Positions 35,587 to 47,020 of a DNA stretch of 64,000 nucleotides are shown piece by piece. The notes under the pieces were generated by a model, which was not told the origin of the DNA, did no database searches, and saw only the letters and a program-made list of their open reading frames with translations. Positions within the stretch are counted from its first letter, which is position 1; each line of letters starts with the position of its first letter. Origin of the DNA: Macrolepiota albuminosa (taxonomy: Eukaryota; Basidiomycota; Agaricomycetes; Agaricales; Agaricaceae); assembly GCA_027475525.1 (NCBI GenBank), contig JAMWFC010000012.1:281831-345830 (forward strand). The letters are read 5' to 3'. The translations under genes and the position numbers were made by a program.

Positions 35587-36639
35587 TTACGTGTTTTGTG
35601 ATTGTGAATTACTATGGCGATGATTGTCGTGAATAAATCTTGAATGGCTGCATTTGTGAAGAGAAGCAAGTTCGATTTCTGCCCGTACAGAAGGATTGTC
35701 TCGTAAGTAGGATCTCCAGGCCTGTGAGGTCCAATGACCGATAGCCATGATTATGTCCTCGGAAAGACCTAGTGATGCATAGTACGTGGCACCTCCAGCC
35801 CTTGGCAAATGTCCACCGTAAGATTTGTTAAGGAAAGAGGAAAATTTAGAATCAAACCAGGCTCGTGTGGGGATCGAACCGTTGTAGCGTAGAAAAAGAG
35901 CAAATCACGCTCCATGTATAGCATCACGTCGATACGTGTACTTGTGAAGAAGTTTAACTGGATCAGCAACAGCGTGATGGGCAAACATAACTTGTGAACC
36001 CATGAAAAATCGATCGGTTTTATAGTAGGGAAGGTCGTAAGATGCGTAACCATAAGAAAAGCAAAGGGAGGAACGCTTAACAATTTTTCTCCAATTTAAA
36101 GTGGATTTTGACTTGATAACGAGCTCTCCGAAACGGTGGCATGCATAGAATGCACACGACATCAATGTTGCAAACAGTAGGTCGTCAAAATCAGAAGTTC
36201 TTTGAGCATGGGCAACAAATGTTTCTAAATGAGAAAGACGTAGAGGGAGTTTCCGATGGATTGGGTCTGCTCGTATTTTCTTTGCTCCTCTGATTGCTGC
36301 TTTTATCAGTGGGTATGCTCTGTTGGTGTCAAAATTGGGATAGATGTCTTGAAGGAAGTGGCCAGCGCCTGACAGATATTTTGGTGCTGATGCGATATAC
36401 CTAGATGTAAACGCTATATATTTAGATAAAGTTTGTGGAGTGGGGTCAATTGGAAGATTATGAGATATACAAAAATTAACATAGTCTTGAGCCCCTGTGG
36501 CATAGCAAGAGGCAGTGGATTTTTTGATAGCTTCAGACTGGACATAAGCAGTCCATGCGTCGAGGTCGGCACTGGACATAGGTTGGTGAGCCGGCTTGCG
36601 AGACGACCCGCCAATTACTTTTAAAAGGATTTGTTCCAT
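35587..36639 (-). pseudogene. Tyrosine recombinase of the DIRS-like element
   Basis: The frame 36639-35905 carries an N-terminal SAM-like part ('KKSTASCYATGAQDYVNF') and the first catalytic arginine in 'ACHRFGELVI'. Beyond a TGA (at about 35907, where tryptophan fits) the same frame continues to 35587 with 'HLPRAGGATYYASLGLS' (HxxR), 'GHWTSQAW' and the nucleophile in 'SYLRDNP'. The R, HxxR, H/W and Y residues of the family are all present, so a single stop separates it from an intact recombinase. Confidence 0.8.
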
Positions 36640-37101
36640 TGCACCGGGAGAGAGTCTCTAGGAGGCTCGAAGTTGTGGATGCGGTAAGCAGGAAATTGGT
36701 GATGGAAGTCATCAAATAGGAGGCGAGATAGAAGGTCGGCTCGCGTGTTGTCTTTACCTGCTATGTGACGGACACGCAAGTCAATACCTGTCTCAATAAC
36801 TATGCCAGCCACTGCCTTGACTACAGAATTGTGCATATCTTCAGCAGCGCCGAGAGAGTTGAAAACTGACACAGAATCAAGACTGTCTGTAAAGATAAGT
36901 AATCTCTTTGGGGAATGATCAAAGAGTGCGACGTGATGAATACTTGAGAGGATGGCCAATAATTCGAGGAAGAAAATATCGACTTTGGGTTTTGAAGGAT
37001 CTGAGTTGAGTTGGTAGACAAAACCAGATCCCACATAGACAAATGAAAGGGCAAGTTTTAGACTAGCATTGGTCCATATAACAAAATCAGCTGATGAGTC
37101 C
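36621..37101 (-). pseudogene. RNase H domain of the DIRS-like element (downstream of the LTR insertion)
   Basis: The frame reads 'SADFVIWTNASL' right after the inserted LTR, then 'FFLELLAILSSIHHVALF', 'LLIFTDSLDSVSVFNSLG' and 'DLRVRHIAGKDNTRADLLS'. These are the D, E, D and H/D positions of retroelement RNase H, which degrades the RNA of the RNA-DNA hybrid. It overlaps the start of the recombinase ORF by about 19 bases in another frame. Confidence 0.78.
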
Positions 37102-37892
37102 TGTCAGGTTCCGCTGAGTCGGGGGCTTTCCAGGAAAGCAACGCCCTTACGATGCAGACTTGACCTACGAATACTCGGGTGTCTGGAACTCCGGGGCTAG
37201 GACTCCAGGGTTCAAGACGGGGACAGGGGTAATCCCGGGAGAGGGGACTAGAGTCCGGGGGTTTTGGGTTGGAGATAACTGAGAGTTAGAGGGGGTCGAG
37301 TCGTGAACCGGAGGTTCTAAGACGAGACCAAGTTAGTAAATCAAGAGTCGCAAAGTGCGTACCAAAACTTAGAGCACGCGAATACTTAGGCGTGCCAGCC
37401 GAAGCGTACCAAATCAAGGCGTACCAGTCAAGCAAGGGGCATGCAATAACCAAAGTAATATCAAGACTAGCGAATACAGCGGAGAACTACACTATAAGTA
37501 CTACGGATCGTGTCTCGGGATTCTGGGGTGTCTGGGATGAGTTCCGGGGGTCATTGAGTAGCGGTCAGGGACTGTATATCAGGATCGTGTGTGTGGGGAC
37601 GTGCGATCAATTGGCGCGGAGGGAGTCGTGATGCGTGGGGCATGATGCGTGATGGTCAGATGCGAGCCGCGTGATCCAATCGTTGATGGCGGTTGATCCT
37701 GGGGTCCGTGATGCAGGGGTCCCGGGGGGCTGGCTGATGGCGATTGTTGACGGCTGATGGCGGTCATTGATGCATGTGATGGCGGCGTCGGCAGCTGTGG
37801 GGGCGGGGTGCGCTGTGGGATTGACGGAAGAGGTTTCCGGGCGGGGCTCCGGGGGTGTCCCGGGGAGGTTCCAGGGGGGAGGGGTCGTGACA
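37102..37892 (+). mobile_element. Solo LTR, family A (copy 3, young), inserted in the DIRS pol gene
   Basis: A 791-bp unit beginning TGTCAGGTTCCG and ending GGGTCGTGACA, with perfect 5-bp duplication AGTCC at 37097-37101 and 37893-37897. It separates 'VTYWED' from 'SADFVIW' of the host element. It is GC-rich with many intact CpGs, in sharp contrast to copies at 10.7 and 15.1 kb. Open frames inside it are fortuitous. Confidence 0.92.
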
Positions 37893-37897
37893 AGTCC

Positions 37898-39534
37898 TCC
37901 CAATATGTCACGTCAAGAAATCTGATGCCTATGGCTAAAGGAAGAACTTTCAGCAACCAATTCATGTCATCTGTTACTTCCCTATTCAGAAAAACTCCGG
38001 CATGCATCGTTGATTTAGAGGTGATTTTACGATATAGCGATGATAAAGCTGGGCGGCCCCATGGCAAAACATTGAGTAACCAATTGAGGTGGCTAGCAAA
38101 ACACATCCAAGTACAAAGAAATGGACGTCAATTTGGCATATTAACAAAATCGGAGATTTTTGTAACTATTTCGTCGATGGATTCTCTAGTAAGTGTTATG
38201 GTGCCTTGGTTTATGTCGATCCAAAATCCAATAATTTTTAGATACTCTCCGAATTCTTGCTTTTTCTCGTCCCATGGACAGCCAATGGAGTCCCAAAGTA
38301 TAAGCAGCTGGGCTTGATGTTTTGGCCTTAGTTTGCCTTTAAAGTTGACCAAATCCGATGCTCAATTCCACGAGAAAAAGTCATCCATGAAGTCATGTAG
38401 ATCAGGCATATCCAATTTAGTGACTGCTATCCAATACATAAGACCTGCCAAGGCACACCAGCAATGAGGTGAGGCTCGATTACCAAAAACCAATCAGTGC
38501 ACAATGCGCCAAACTCCGTCAACTTTGACAAGCTGCCAAAGTTGCCACAGAGGATGTGCAGGCAAGTTCAGAAAAGCACTAGAGACATCAGACTTTCAAG
38601 TTACTAACTTTTTGGACAGATGCCGACATTTCACGTTGTATAGGACCTGTCCAAATGTTTTCATATCGTCATATTTTACCTTCGCATTGATTTTTGAGAT
38701 ACCATCATTTAAGCCAGAAGCGGTGTAATCAGTTACCACTCTAGGTTTCCCCTTTTGCCACACTATGAATAGAGGAGAAGATCTCATTCCTGGAAGAAGT
38801 CTATCGATATCAATTGGCTCGGACCATCTTCTAGCTTTGATTTCTTTATTCTGGAAGTTTCTGATAGCACCAAGGTCCATTTCTTCCATCGCATAGTTGT
38901 CAAGTGGCTCGACACTGGATGAGTTCCAGTTCCCATCATCAAATGGCCAAAAACCTTCCCTGAGACCTTTCATGACTGAAGAGACAAAAGGCTGATTTGG
39001 ATGATCCCAGAGCATAGCTTCAAAAGAATCAACATTGAATGGCGTCTCGACTCGTATATAATCTTTCATTGCTTCAAGTGTACACTGTATTTCTGGGTCT
39101 GACGTCAAATTTACAGGGGGAGAAGGTAGAGGTGAGGCTGTAATAGTTTCTCGAGCTGAGGGTAACATGGGAGAGACAAGCAATGAGCTATTCCAAACAA
39201 ATCCTCTGCAGAAACGGGGAGAGTTCGGAACAAAGGTGTCATGGGGCCGTTTACGAGAAGAGGAGAGTGATTTTGGTCCTAGTTTGATTGCTTCGTCAAC
39301 TCTGTGCCTCGAATCCACTCGCTGCTCTGTGAGACTGTTGACGTGCTCTGAGTCTTGAGAGGCAATCTTCAATGTCTTTAGCTCTATGTTTCCCACCACA
39401 CTCGCAGCAAATACCGTGCCAACGACTATTTGAGCACAGATCCACATTACAGTATCCCAAATTCCAGTTTTGACATATTGTCGTAGCACGCTTTTTGTTT
39501 GGGGTAAAACGGACAAAGGAGGTCCGCTTGACAC
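37898..39534 (-). pseudogene. Reverse transcriptase of the DIRS-like element
   Basis: The frame begins around the end of gag and contains 'HPNQPFVSSVMKGLREGFWP' and 'PLFIVWQKGKPRVVTDYTA' (fingers). After a TGA at 38596 (tryptophan expected) it continues with 'KSDVSSAFLNLP' and the YxDD-like catalytic box 'FMDDFF' near 38380. A second TGA occurs near 38497 where arginine is expected. The thumb part 'KIIGFWIDINQGTITL' lies at 38128-38352. It copies element RNA into DNA. Confidence 0.78.
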
Positions 39535-40660
39535 CTACCACTGAATGAGTGACTGCTGCCGACACACCAATAAGTTGCGAAAGAAGAGGCACATGTAGTT
39601 CATTGGGGTCGTTAAGCCTAAAAGGGTTACGAGCATATCTATCTCGTGTATCAGAATTGAAGCGTATTGCCACCGAGGCAGCTCCAGGAGAAGAGCAAAA
39701 GAAGTCCACAATTCTACTGCGGTAAAAAGCGAGTTCAACCTTATGATGCGGGTAAAATGACACAACTCCATCCATCCAAGCATCAAAGGCTTGAGTCCAG
39801 TCGGACTCAGACAGGATAGGACGATGCGCAGTAGCATGGTCTTTTCTGATAATGGTAAATCCTCCAGCAAATTCTTTAGGTTCATCATTATGATCGTAGC
39901 CTTTATCCAATGTTGCGTAGAGTTTTTCAAAATCAACATAGTGATCAAGTATGATAAGGCGCCAGATGGACCTCAAAATAGGGTCCTTGAGTTTCTTGAG
40001 TTGAGCGAGGTTGACGAGGGAATCAATGATTCTCTCTTTGCCATACTCCTGGCAAAGCTCCCACGTTTTAGCCAAATGAGGATTGACAGAGGCTTTGGCA
40101 AGCAAGGATGCAGGAATGACCGTGGACTCAGAATCTTTGGTGTCAAGGCCTGTAATTGGATTGCAAGCAACTCGAAAAGACTGATCCGTCCTTGCATCTT
40201 TTCTGGAAGGATCCACCTGGCTGAGCAGAGATGCCCAAGCTGCTGACTCAATAGCCTGGGCATGTGAGGTTGATGGAAGATCAGGGCTTTGAGCGGGAAG
40301 AGTAGCACTTTGATCCTGTCCAGGTTGGTTAGACAATTCATGGGGTACTGGTGGAGTGCATGAACGTGAAGGGTGAGGTTCTGCTCTAGTCTTGGCTTGT
40401 TGAATCTTGAGACAACGGTTAGTGGCATTGACAAAATCTCAGGCTTCGTCCGGTCTGAATCCCAATTCCTGAAGGGAGAGCACAAGATCTGCAAGAGTGC
40501 GAATGCCTTCGATTGTTTTGTCAACCAGTTTTTGACCAGCGTCTGATTTAGCCCGGACTGATTCAAGACTCTGCTCTTCAAGCAAAGCGTGAGCTTCTGA
40601 CATCTTATGGGCACGGCAGATACAAGTTTCGCAACGACAAGATACATTCTCAGAACTCAT
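39296..40660 (-). pseudogene. Gag-like ORF1 of the DIRS-like element
   Basis: It probably starts at 40660 ('MSSENVSCRCETCICRAHKM', a small cysteine cluster). It crosses one TGA near 40440 and runs to 39296. The C-terminal part has a zinc-finger-like cluster 'CQNWNLGYCNVDLCSN' followed by 'HGICCECGGKHRAKD', consistent with nucleic-acid binding by a gag-type protein. The 346-residue stretch 40336-39296 is uninterrupted and overlaps the reverse transcriptase frame by about 240 bases. Confidence 0.68.
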
Positions 40661-40780
40661 AGAAGGACAATGATGACAAGTGAAATGAGTAGATGTTGAC
40701 GATTTTATGGATAAAAGTACACTAAATAATACTGGTGTGAAAAAATGAGCAAGAGGCCAACGCGACCTTCCCATCGCGAA

Positions 40781-41429
40781 CTTACTTTAGATATTTTGTT
40801 TTGGGATGGCGCAATGCAAAATAACCTTTTTGGTGGGGACAAAATATCTAAGGTGAGAGGTGAGCCCGGCTCACCGGGTGGCCATGTAAGGGGGGGTCTC
40901 ACCAGAGGTTTGTAGAGCAGACAAACGATGACAAGAAGGAACAATAAATAAACGAAAAACTAAGAAGAAAAGAATCGCGGTGAGAACAACTGGTAATGTG
41001 AGAGAGCACCTTGGCACTCACTTGGGCAGCTGGAGGAGGAAGGAGGCAGACGGAAAGAGGGACTGCCCAAGATGTCTGAGACCGTGTACCATGCTGATCA
41101 CACCACGGCATCTGCCAGAGCCCTGGCACCGTGCCGCAATCGGCATATGATCTGGAAGGGGAAAAGGTACGGGTGTGACCAAAGGAACTTCTGAGCATGC
41201 AGAGGCCTCCAAAAACGCTCACTACCTTTGGCACTTGCCTTTATGCTGATTAATTTAAGATGCATAGCCCAATGCATGCAAATTTCATTAAAAATAAAAA
41301 TAAAAAATAAAAAAAATTTATTTATTGCAAAGATAAGAAGTTTATTTGTTATAAAAACAAAATATTTATTTTTTATTAAAACAAAAATGTTGCACATGAT
41401 CCAAATATGTGCAAACAAGCAACAGACCA
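40781..41429. other. Spacer upstream of the DIRS-like ORF1
   Basis: It may hold the 5' end and promoter of the DIRS-like element. Short open frames (for example 41234-40899, minus) have no recognisable motif. 41290-41400 is a low-complexity AAATA-rich run. Confidence 0.35.
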
Positions 41430-41728
41430 TGTGATGCATATAACCTCAAAATGCCTTTAGCAGGACAAAGGCTATTCACATGTGTGCTGAAAAGCAAAGC
41501 TAAAGCTTGACAGAGCATATAATGCACATGACCTCAAAGTGTCTTCAGCAGGATGAAGACTATTCACATATGTGCAGAAAAGCAAAGCCAAAGCTTGATA
41601 GAGCATGTAATGCATGTGACTTCAAAGTACCTTTAAGAGGATTTGCATGAAAACAAGAAAGTAAAGCCAAAGCTTGATAGAGCATATGATGCATGTGACC
41701 TGAAGTGCCTTTGGCAAGATATAACCCT
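41430..41728 (+). repeat. Tandem repeat of about 90 bp, just over three units
   Basis: Successive units start at about 41434, 41527, 41616 and 41694 with variants of 'ACCTCAAAGTGCCTTTAGCA', and each contains 'AAAGCAAAGCCAAAGCTTGA'. The units have diverged by about 10-20 percent by eye. Confidence 0.65.
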
Positions 41729-41751
41729 CTTCTTGTTACTTACATAAGAGA

Positions 41752-41832
41752 GTTGGAGATATTTTAATACACTTTAAATCTCTCTCTGCCAGCTGTGTGA
41801 CTGAGCCATAGCCTTCAAAAATCGCTCTTACA
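41752..41832 (-). mobile_element. Family-B LTR fragment
   Basis: The first about 80 bases of the family-B LTR (CCAGCTGTGTGACTGAGCCA block) end at 41832 with CTTACA. The rest of the LTR is absent. Confidence 0.65.
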
Positions 41833-43200
41833 CATCTCTCCTTTGTTCATTGTTGCAGAAGAAGAAATAGAAAACAAATTTTTGCTTCTTTTGTTCATTC
41901 CTGTGAAAAAGGAAATGGAAGATGATTCTTTGCCTCCTTTGTTCATTTTTGTTAAAGAAGAGATGGAAGACAATTCTTTGCCACCTTTATTTACTATCAA
42001 GGAAGAAGATGTAGTGGAAGGACTGACAGTAATTGAGACTATGGTGGCTAGTGATGGCAGACATATAGCAGTTGGTAGTGGCAGACATTGATGATGTCCA
42101 AAGTTTGGTCAGTAACAAATATATTAATAGTGTTACCGTACCAAAAGCTTGCGTTAGACACGCTATAAGTGATGTGAGGAGTCTCGGGCAGGTCCCAGAG
42201 AACGCGCCTATAAAAATAAAGTGTAACCAGAAAAGGTCAGCAAGTGCCAAGCGCTAAGGTAAAGCGCCTATAAAAGAAGCGGTAAGTGCACACAGCAATG
42301 TCAGTGGCAAGAATGTGGTAAGCTTAGCAAGGTTTAAGCGTCGCTAATGCCTGCCGTAGCTGCGAGGCGTGAATAGGTCAAAGGCTAGTGATAGTCTGCA
42401 ACTGCTGACAAGTTCGACATTGCTGACTATAAGGGAGACTGAAGAAAGGGGAGCAGAAAACTCTGTTCTATCGTTTGATGGGTATGTACAAGTCGGTAAG
42501 TACTTTTTATACTACAAGGAGTTCACCGTCACCAGTGACTAACCATTGCCAAAGTGCGGTCAACTAGAAAATTTCATAGGGGTAGCTCCACTGGTTTCAG
42601 ATCCCTACCGTCCATTCAAGTCTCTTAGCGACGCCAGGCGGCAGATCGCGAAGCTAAACCATCAATCCATCACCCTTCTGTTTGTCCAAATGCTTAGCAA
42701 TGTCAGGCGCCAAATCGAGGCACTAAGCGATGTCAGATGCCAAGGTCAAACGCTAAGCTGTCCGTCAGTTTTTGATAGATCATCAGGCTTCTCCCTAAGC
42801 GCTGTCGTCAGTGACTGATGCCATCTGTCAGTTGTCATTCTATCTGCCGTCGGCGCTATCACTGATTGGATCTGCTTCTTGCCATGCGCGGCCATCAAAT
42901 ATTGCCAAAATTGATTAGTTAGCACGTGCTAAGGTATCCTGAGCCTGTGCCGTATTGCTGTAGCCTGCCGTTGATGTGCTGATTCTGTATGGGGTCCTAT
43001 CAACGTATGGTGGCCAATAATGAAGAAAACCTTTCACCACTATTTGTTTTGACAGCAGAAAAAACAGATGAAGGCATAAAGGCCTTGGACAAAGAAAATG
43101 TTCTACTGTTATTTGATGTAACAGCTGAATAGATAGAATTCAAAACTGCACTTAGCATGGATAGTGGAGGCATTCTACCACTCTTTCAATCTTCTCCCTC
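41833..43200 (+). pseudogene. Decayed paralogue of the KDZ-partner gene, split by a family-D LTR
   Basis: 41833-42088 encodes three to four degenerate units of the acidic repeat seen at 55.98-56.19 kb ('EMEDDSLPPLFIFVKEEMED'). After the LTR, 43003-43195 continues with 'NEENLSPLFVLTAEKTDEG', matching the partner gene just beyond its repeats. The two halves meet where the intact gene reads GGACGTATGG. In this copy the segment duplicated at 55714-55867 occurs once, and it has one base more at the junction. One TAG and many CpG losses show decay. Confidence 0.72.
42089..43002 (+). mobile_element. LTR family D, solo copy (best preserved)
   Basis: A 914-bp unit beginning TGATGATGTCC and ending GTCCTATCA, flanked by ACAT (42085-42088) and ACGT (43003-43006). 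This is a 4-bp target duplication in which one side has lost its CpG. Related LTRs lie at 7.75 and 15.87 kb, and the start resembles family C. Confidence 0.7.
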
Positions 43201-43324
43201 CTAATAATCTCATTCTTTAAGCCCACCTACTAGTAACAATATCTAAGAGTGAAAAAAATATAAGACATGTATGACTTGATATGAGGATAAGAAAAAAATC
43301 AATGAATTATATCAACAATGTAAG

Positions 43325-46050
43325 TGTAACAAAGTTATATATTGTAATAGCTTACAGGTTACACTGCACAGAATCATACCAGTTCAGTCTATTGTCTATG
43401 TAGTATAACAAAAATATAAGCTGCTTATTAAGCACTATATATATAAAATATTTATAGTAATTATAAGTTAAATTTAATTATAATAAATATAATTTAATTT
43501 CACTAAGACTACTAACTAATACATAGCTATGTAGCTGTAGCCACATAGTGCACTATGCTACACACCCCACAATTAGACCAAATTACAATCTTGAAGTAAT
43601 ACAATAGTTAGGCTGTCAATAAGTCTGGAATAGAAGCAATAGAAGAGTTCTCAGATTCTCAGAATAGGTCAGCAGTCATATCATCCATGTTATAGTCAAG
43701 AAGGTTATTCTCAGGTGTGAGCTTATGAGAAGTGTCCAATAGTTCTGTAAAGAGGACAGTGTGAGAGTAGGGTCAAAAATTTGACACATCAGAGGTTCAT
43801 TGGGCTCAAAAAGAGCTCTATTATCAGACACATAATAGTGTATCCACAGTTCATGAGCATGAAGGTCTTGCCCAATAAGAAGATATATTCCATCTCAGAA
43901 TGCCTTGTCAAAGCTGTAATGATTGTCCTGTTGCTGCAGTATCAGGCACTGTTGATTGGCAATGGTGGCCTTGCACTACCTATCCTACTCGATGATAGAT
44001 GAGGAAGTCCTGTAATGATCAAGGCATTGTAGCCTCTCATTGTTGATTGCTGTGGCTTCTTGCTAGAGCTGGTGGTTGACAAAGAAGATGTGGGCTAGGA
44101 ACATGACTCCATAGATATACAAATAGTCAGCCTAGCTGACCAGAATTCAGTTATGGATGAGGACATGTAATGCATCTGAGATAGTGAAAATGGAGAAGGA
44201 TTTCTCCGAGATATCAACAGGCCGAGACTTAAAATTTGAATCTCAGGATTGAAGGGGTACAAATAGCTGCCCTGTAACCACCTTATAGTTGACAATGGCC
44301 TCTTTATAGAGGCCTGGCTGAGTGAATATATATGCCAGATGCCTGTGCACCATGGACTTGGAGGGGTAGCTCATGCAAATAGCATGTATGAATACAAACT
44401 CAAAGAGGCTGCACCAGTGGATGCACATGGCTTGGTCTATGGCCAGACTAGTCCATACATTGGACATCCCAGGGCACCCATATAATAGGGCATAGAAGCC
44501 CAAAAAGTCCAAAGAAAATGGCTGCTTTGAGTCAGGAGAAGTTATGCCCATGAAGATTAGTCTTCCAGATTTTTTGCAGCAATAGATCTGCAAGGAAATA
44601 ATCATATATGAGGTTTGCTTCTCCTCCTCTGCACTGGTGAAAAATATGGAGATTGTTCTATATTGAACTCCTTCAAGTAGTTGGGACATAGTCTTGTCTT
44701 GAGCAGTAGAGTAATAATTGAAGATCATTTGTTTGAACTCATTGAGCAGGAGATATTCTGCTTGACGCTAACAAATCAGTGTAAATTGGTTGTTGACCAG
44801 TGCATGAAGCCGGCATAGCTCCCAAGAGTTTTGGAAGAATCTCTGAGGTGCAACTTGGTATACCTTGCTGTTGTAGAGTGCCTGTGCAGCATTGCCCAGT
44901 TTTTTGGCCTCAAAGGCCCTGGCTGCACAGGCTTCCTGCTCGACAAAGATAGTGTTGGTTGGTGGTGACCAGTAGAATTAGAGACCCAGCCCTATGCCAA
45001 AGAATGAATTCTGGTGCTCAATAGTGTAATTGCAATAGATCACAATGCCAAGCACATCAGGAATGCACCTGGTTTCTTCTTCAAAGAGAGCAGCTCCTCA
45101 ATTTGCGCTCTCCTAAGCATGACTGCCCATCTTGGCTTATTGATCACTATTGCATTATTCATGCACCATACATTGAAAGTCTATATGAGCCTCTTCAGGC
45201 TCCTCATACTACTTGTCATCGAAGGATGGCAATGACAGCCTTTTTAGGACAGAACTTTCTGAATATGGGCCTATCACCCACATAAAATAAGGATACTAGG
45301 CAGGGGGGCTCTCCACTAATACAGTGGGCAAAAATAGGATGTTGGCCTTAGGGGCCCCTGTTAGAGCATCTTTGAGGAACCTCACATTAACATATGCATG
45401 CCTCTCTGGTTTCTTACTCTGACAATCTTTTCAGAGTTGGGAGGCCTTAGCCTCAATGGAGCGTGCACTAACATTCTGGAAACTGTTCCTCAGAGTGCGT
45501 GGTTAATACCACAGATAATGGTTGCAAAGATATAATCTTGGATGTGCCGTTGGTAAGGCACTGGGGCAGGGACAGCATCATAGGAGAGGATGTCCTGTCT
45601 CAAGCTGGCTTCCTAGCCAAGAGTGGAAATGCTTGATTAAGTTAAGCAGGAGGGCACATTCTCTACTCCTTGCTGACATGCTCCTTTGCTAGAGTTGGTG
45701 TCCCAACTCAGAGGTGTTGACTGCTGCTTACAAGCAGCTGACAGGGCAAGGAAATCAGTTTTGTGCTGTGTGCATATATAATCCATGTCATCTATCATCT
45801 GACTAATGAGGACAACTGCCTCCACATTGCAGAGGAATAATGAGTTTGCAGGTACATTGTACTCATTATCCTCCAGTTGCTAGAAAAGGAATGCCAGGAC
45901 AAAGTCCTGATAGTAAGTGGGCTTTTCAGTCTGTGCTTTTTCTTTGTCATGTTTTTCTGAGCTGGGCTCAGGTTGGTGTGGCATATCTAGCTGCTGTAAC
46001 AAGGAGAGCCTGGTCAGGCTCTCTGTCAGCACTTGAAGCAGGCATGCAGG
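43325..46050 (-). mobile_element. Second family-E Gypsy copy, 3' half only
   Basis: A 238-bp LTR (43325-43562, minus) is followed by the same extra ORF region found at 22.8-25.8 kb. The frame 44728-44243 ('NVWTSLAIDQAMCIHWCSLF') and the frame ending near 45880 ('LTRLSLLQQLDMPHQPEPS') match their plus-strand counterparts at amino-acid level. Homology stops near 46.03-46.05 kb, where the WD40 gene fragment begins. No pol or second LTR is present, so the copy is truncated. Confidence 0.75.
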
Positions 46051-46056
46051 GGCCAA

Positions 46057-46519
46057 AAATGAGACATTGCACACCGGTGAAGGTGTGATTTATGCATCAG
46101 AAACAACTGGTTTGATCATTGCTGACTCGGCTTGTTGTCAGGCTTTAGCATGGTGCCCTTGGAAGTCAGATCTTCTAGCAACAGGAAGTCTATATCCAGA
46201 AGGTATGCTCCGTGTTTGGAGTTCGTCATCATTGTCAGCACTCCCTACACTGACCTTGACGATTCCTTTAAACACTGCCGTTCTATCTCTTCACTGGTCA
46301 CCTCACTGCAAAGAACTCCTCAGCACGCATGGCTCTTCCTTCAAGCCTCTACTTCCTACTCATGGCTCCATGTCCTCCACAATACCTTCAAGGCCGATGA
46401 AACTCCTATCTACACCCCTTACTAACTCGATTACAGTACATGATTATCCTTCAGGTAAACAACTGCTCAATCTTACATCAGCACATCTGGGTCCAATAAT
46501 GCACAGCAACACATTTTGA
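46057..46519 (+). pseudogene. Cdc20/Cdh1/Ama1-type WD40 protein, truncated
   Basis: A 65-bp GT-AG intron (46077-46141) joins 'RHCTP' to 'ALAWCPWKSDLLATGS'. The following exon reads 'TAVLSLHWSPHCKELLSTHG' and 'TNSITVHDYPSGKQLLNLTS', then 'AHLGPIMHSNTF' and a stop. The ALAWCPW, LHWSPHCKELLSTHG and tail spacing are typical of WD40 activators of the anaphase-promoting complex, most like fungal meiotic Ama1 by memory. Only about two blades remain. The upstream part is replaced by the family-E element, and the C-terminus degrades after the stop. A functional paralogue elsewhere in the genome is expected. Confidence 0.65.
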
Positions 46520-47020
46520 ACAACTGTGAAAATGAAATAAATCACTTGGATGTGACGCTCTAAAACGCTTAGACAGCACAATCTCATGTATACATGCTAC
46601 AGATTGTAGCTGCTTCAATGTGAGATGTTGTAAAAGAGTAGACAAAGGCAGCTTAGCATGCACGTACCCTGCAGTAATTGGGTATGACAGCAAACCTACA
46701 TCATCTGCATGATTGATGAATTTGAATACATGTCACAGGTTGTGTTTGCCCTGACTCACATCGATATATGTATCTACTTGTGCAAAGGAGAACACATAGG
46801 TTTTACCACTGCCTATAGGTCATCTGAGGACATGTTTAGGTTTACAAAGCGACCTTTGATGTCCAAGAGACTTGCATGCAGATAATTGACCACTTCTACG
46901 AGAAGCTCTAGACGCAGATAGATGTGAATATCCTAATATTCTAAGCTCAGGTATCACAAATGATTTTACTGCAGAAAGGGTTGAGCTAATAACAATGGGT
47001 GGTCTAAACAAGGCCACGTA
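46480..47020 (-). pseudogene. Unknown fragment with SAP-like/cysteine motif, possibly Helitron-related
   Basis: The minus frame 46693-46478 contains 'KLPLSTLLQHLTLKQLQSVA' followed by 'FHFHSCSKCVAVHYW'. A helix pair followed by CxxC resembles, from memory, the N-terminal region of some fungal Helitron-associated proteins. There is no helicase or Rep domain, so the assignment is weak. 47017-46820 is an additional short frame with no motif. Confidence 0.3.

Larger units (their letters stand above)
35376..40780 (-). mobile_element. DIRS-like retrotransposon (tyrosine recombinase), inactivated
   Basis: On the minus strand the order is a Cys-rich gag-like ORF, reverse transcriptase, RNase H and tyrosine recombinase. 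That order is diagnostic of DIRS-type elements, which integrate by recombinase instead of DDE integrase. A family-A solo LTR interrupts it at 37102-37892. Each main ORF has premature TGA codons. The element termini (split or inverted repeats) could not be located; the limits given are those of the coding part. Confidence 0.8.

Noticed and set aside
37579..38317. ORFs of 175-186 residues across 37.6-38.3 kb as a gene
   Set aside because: The plus-strand frame is antisense to reverse transcriptase, and the minus-strand frame runs from reverse transcriptase into the inserted family-A LTR.
41843..42091. Independent small gene at 41.84-42.09 kb
   Set aside because: Its sequence is a degenerate version of the acidic repeats of the KDZ-partner gene and continues after the inserted LTR at 43.0 kb, so it is part of a pseudogene.
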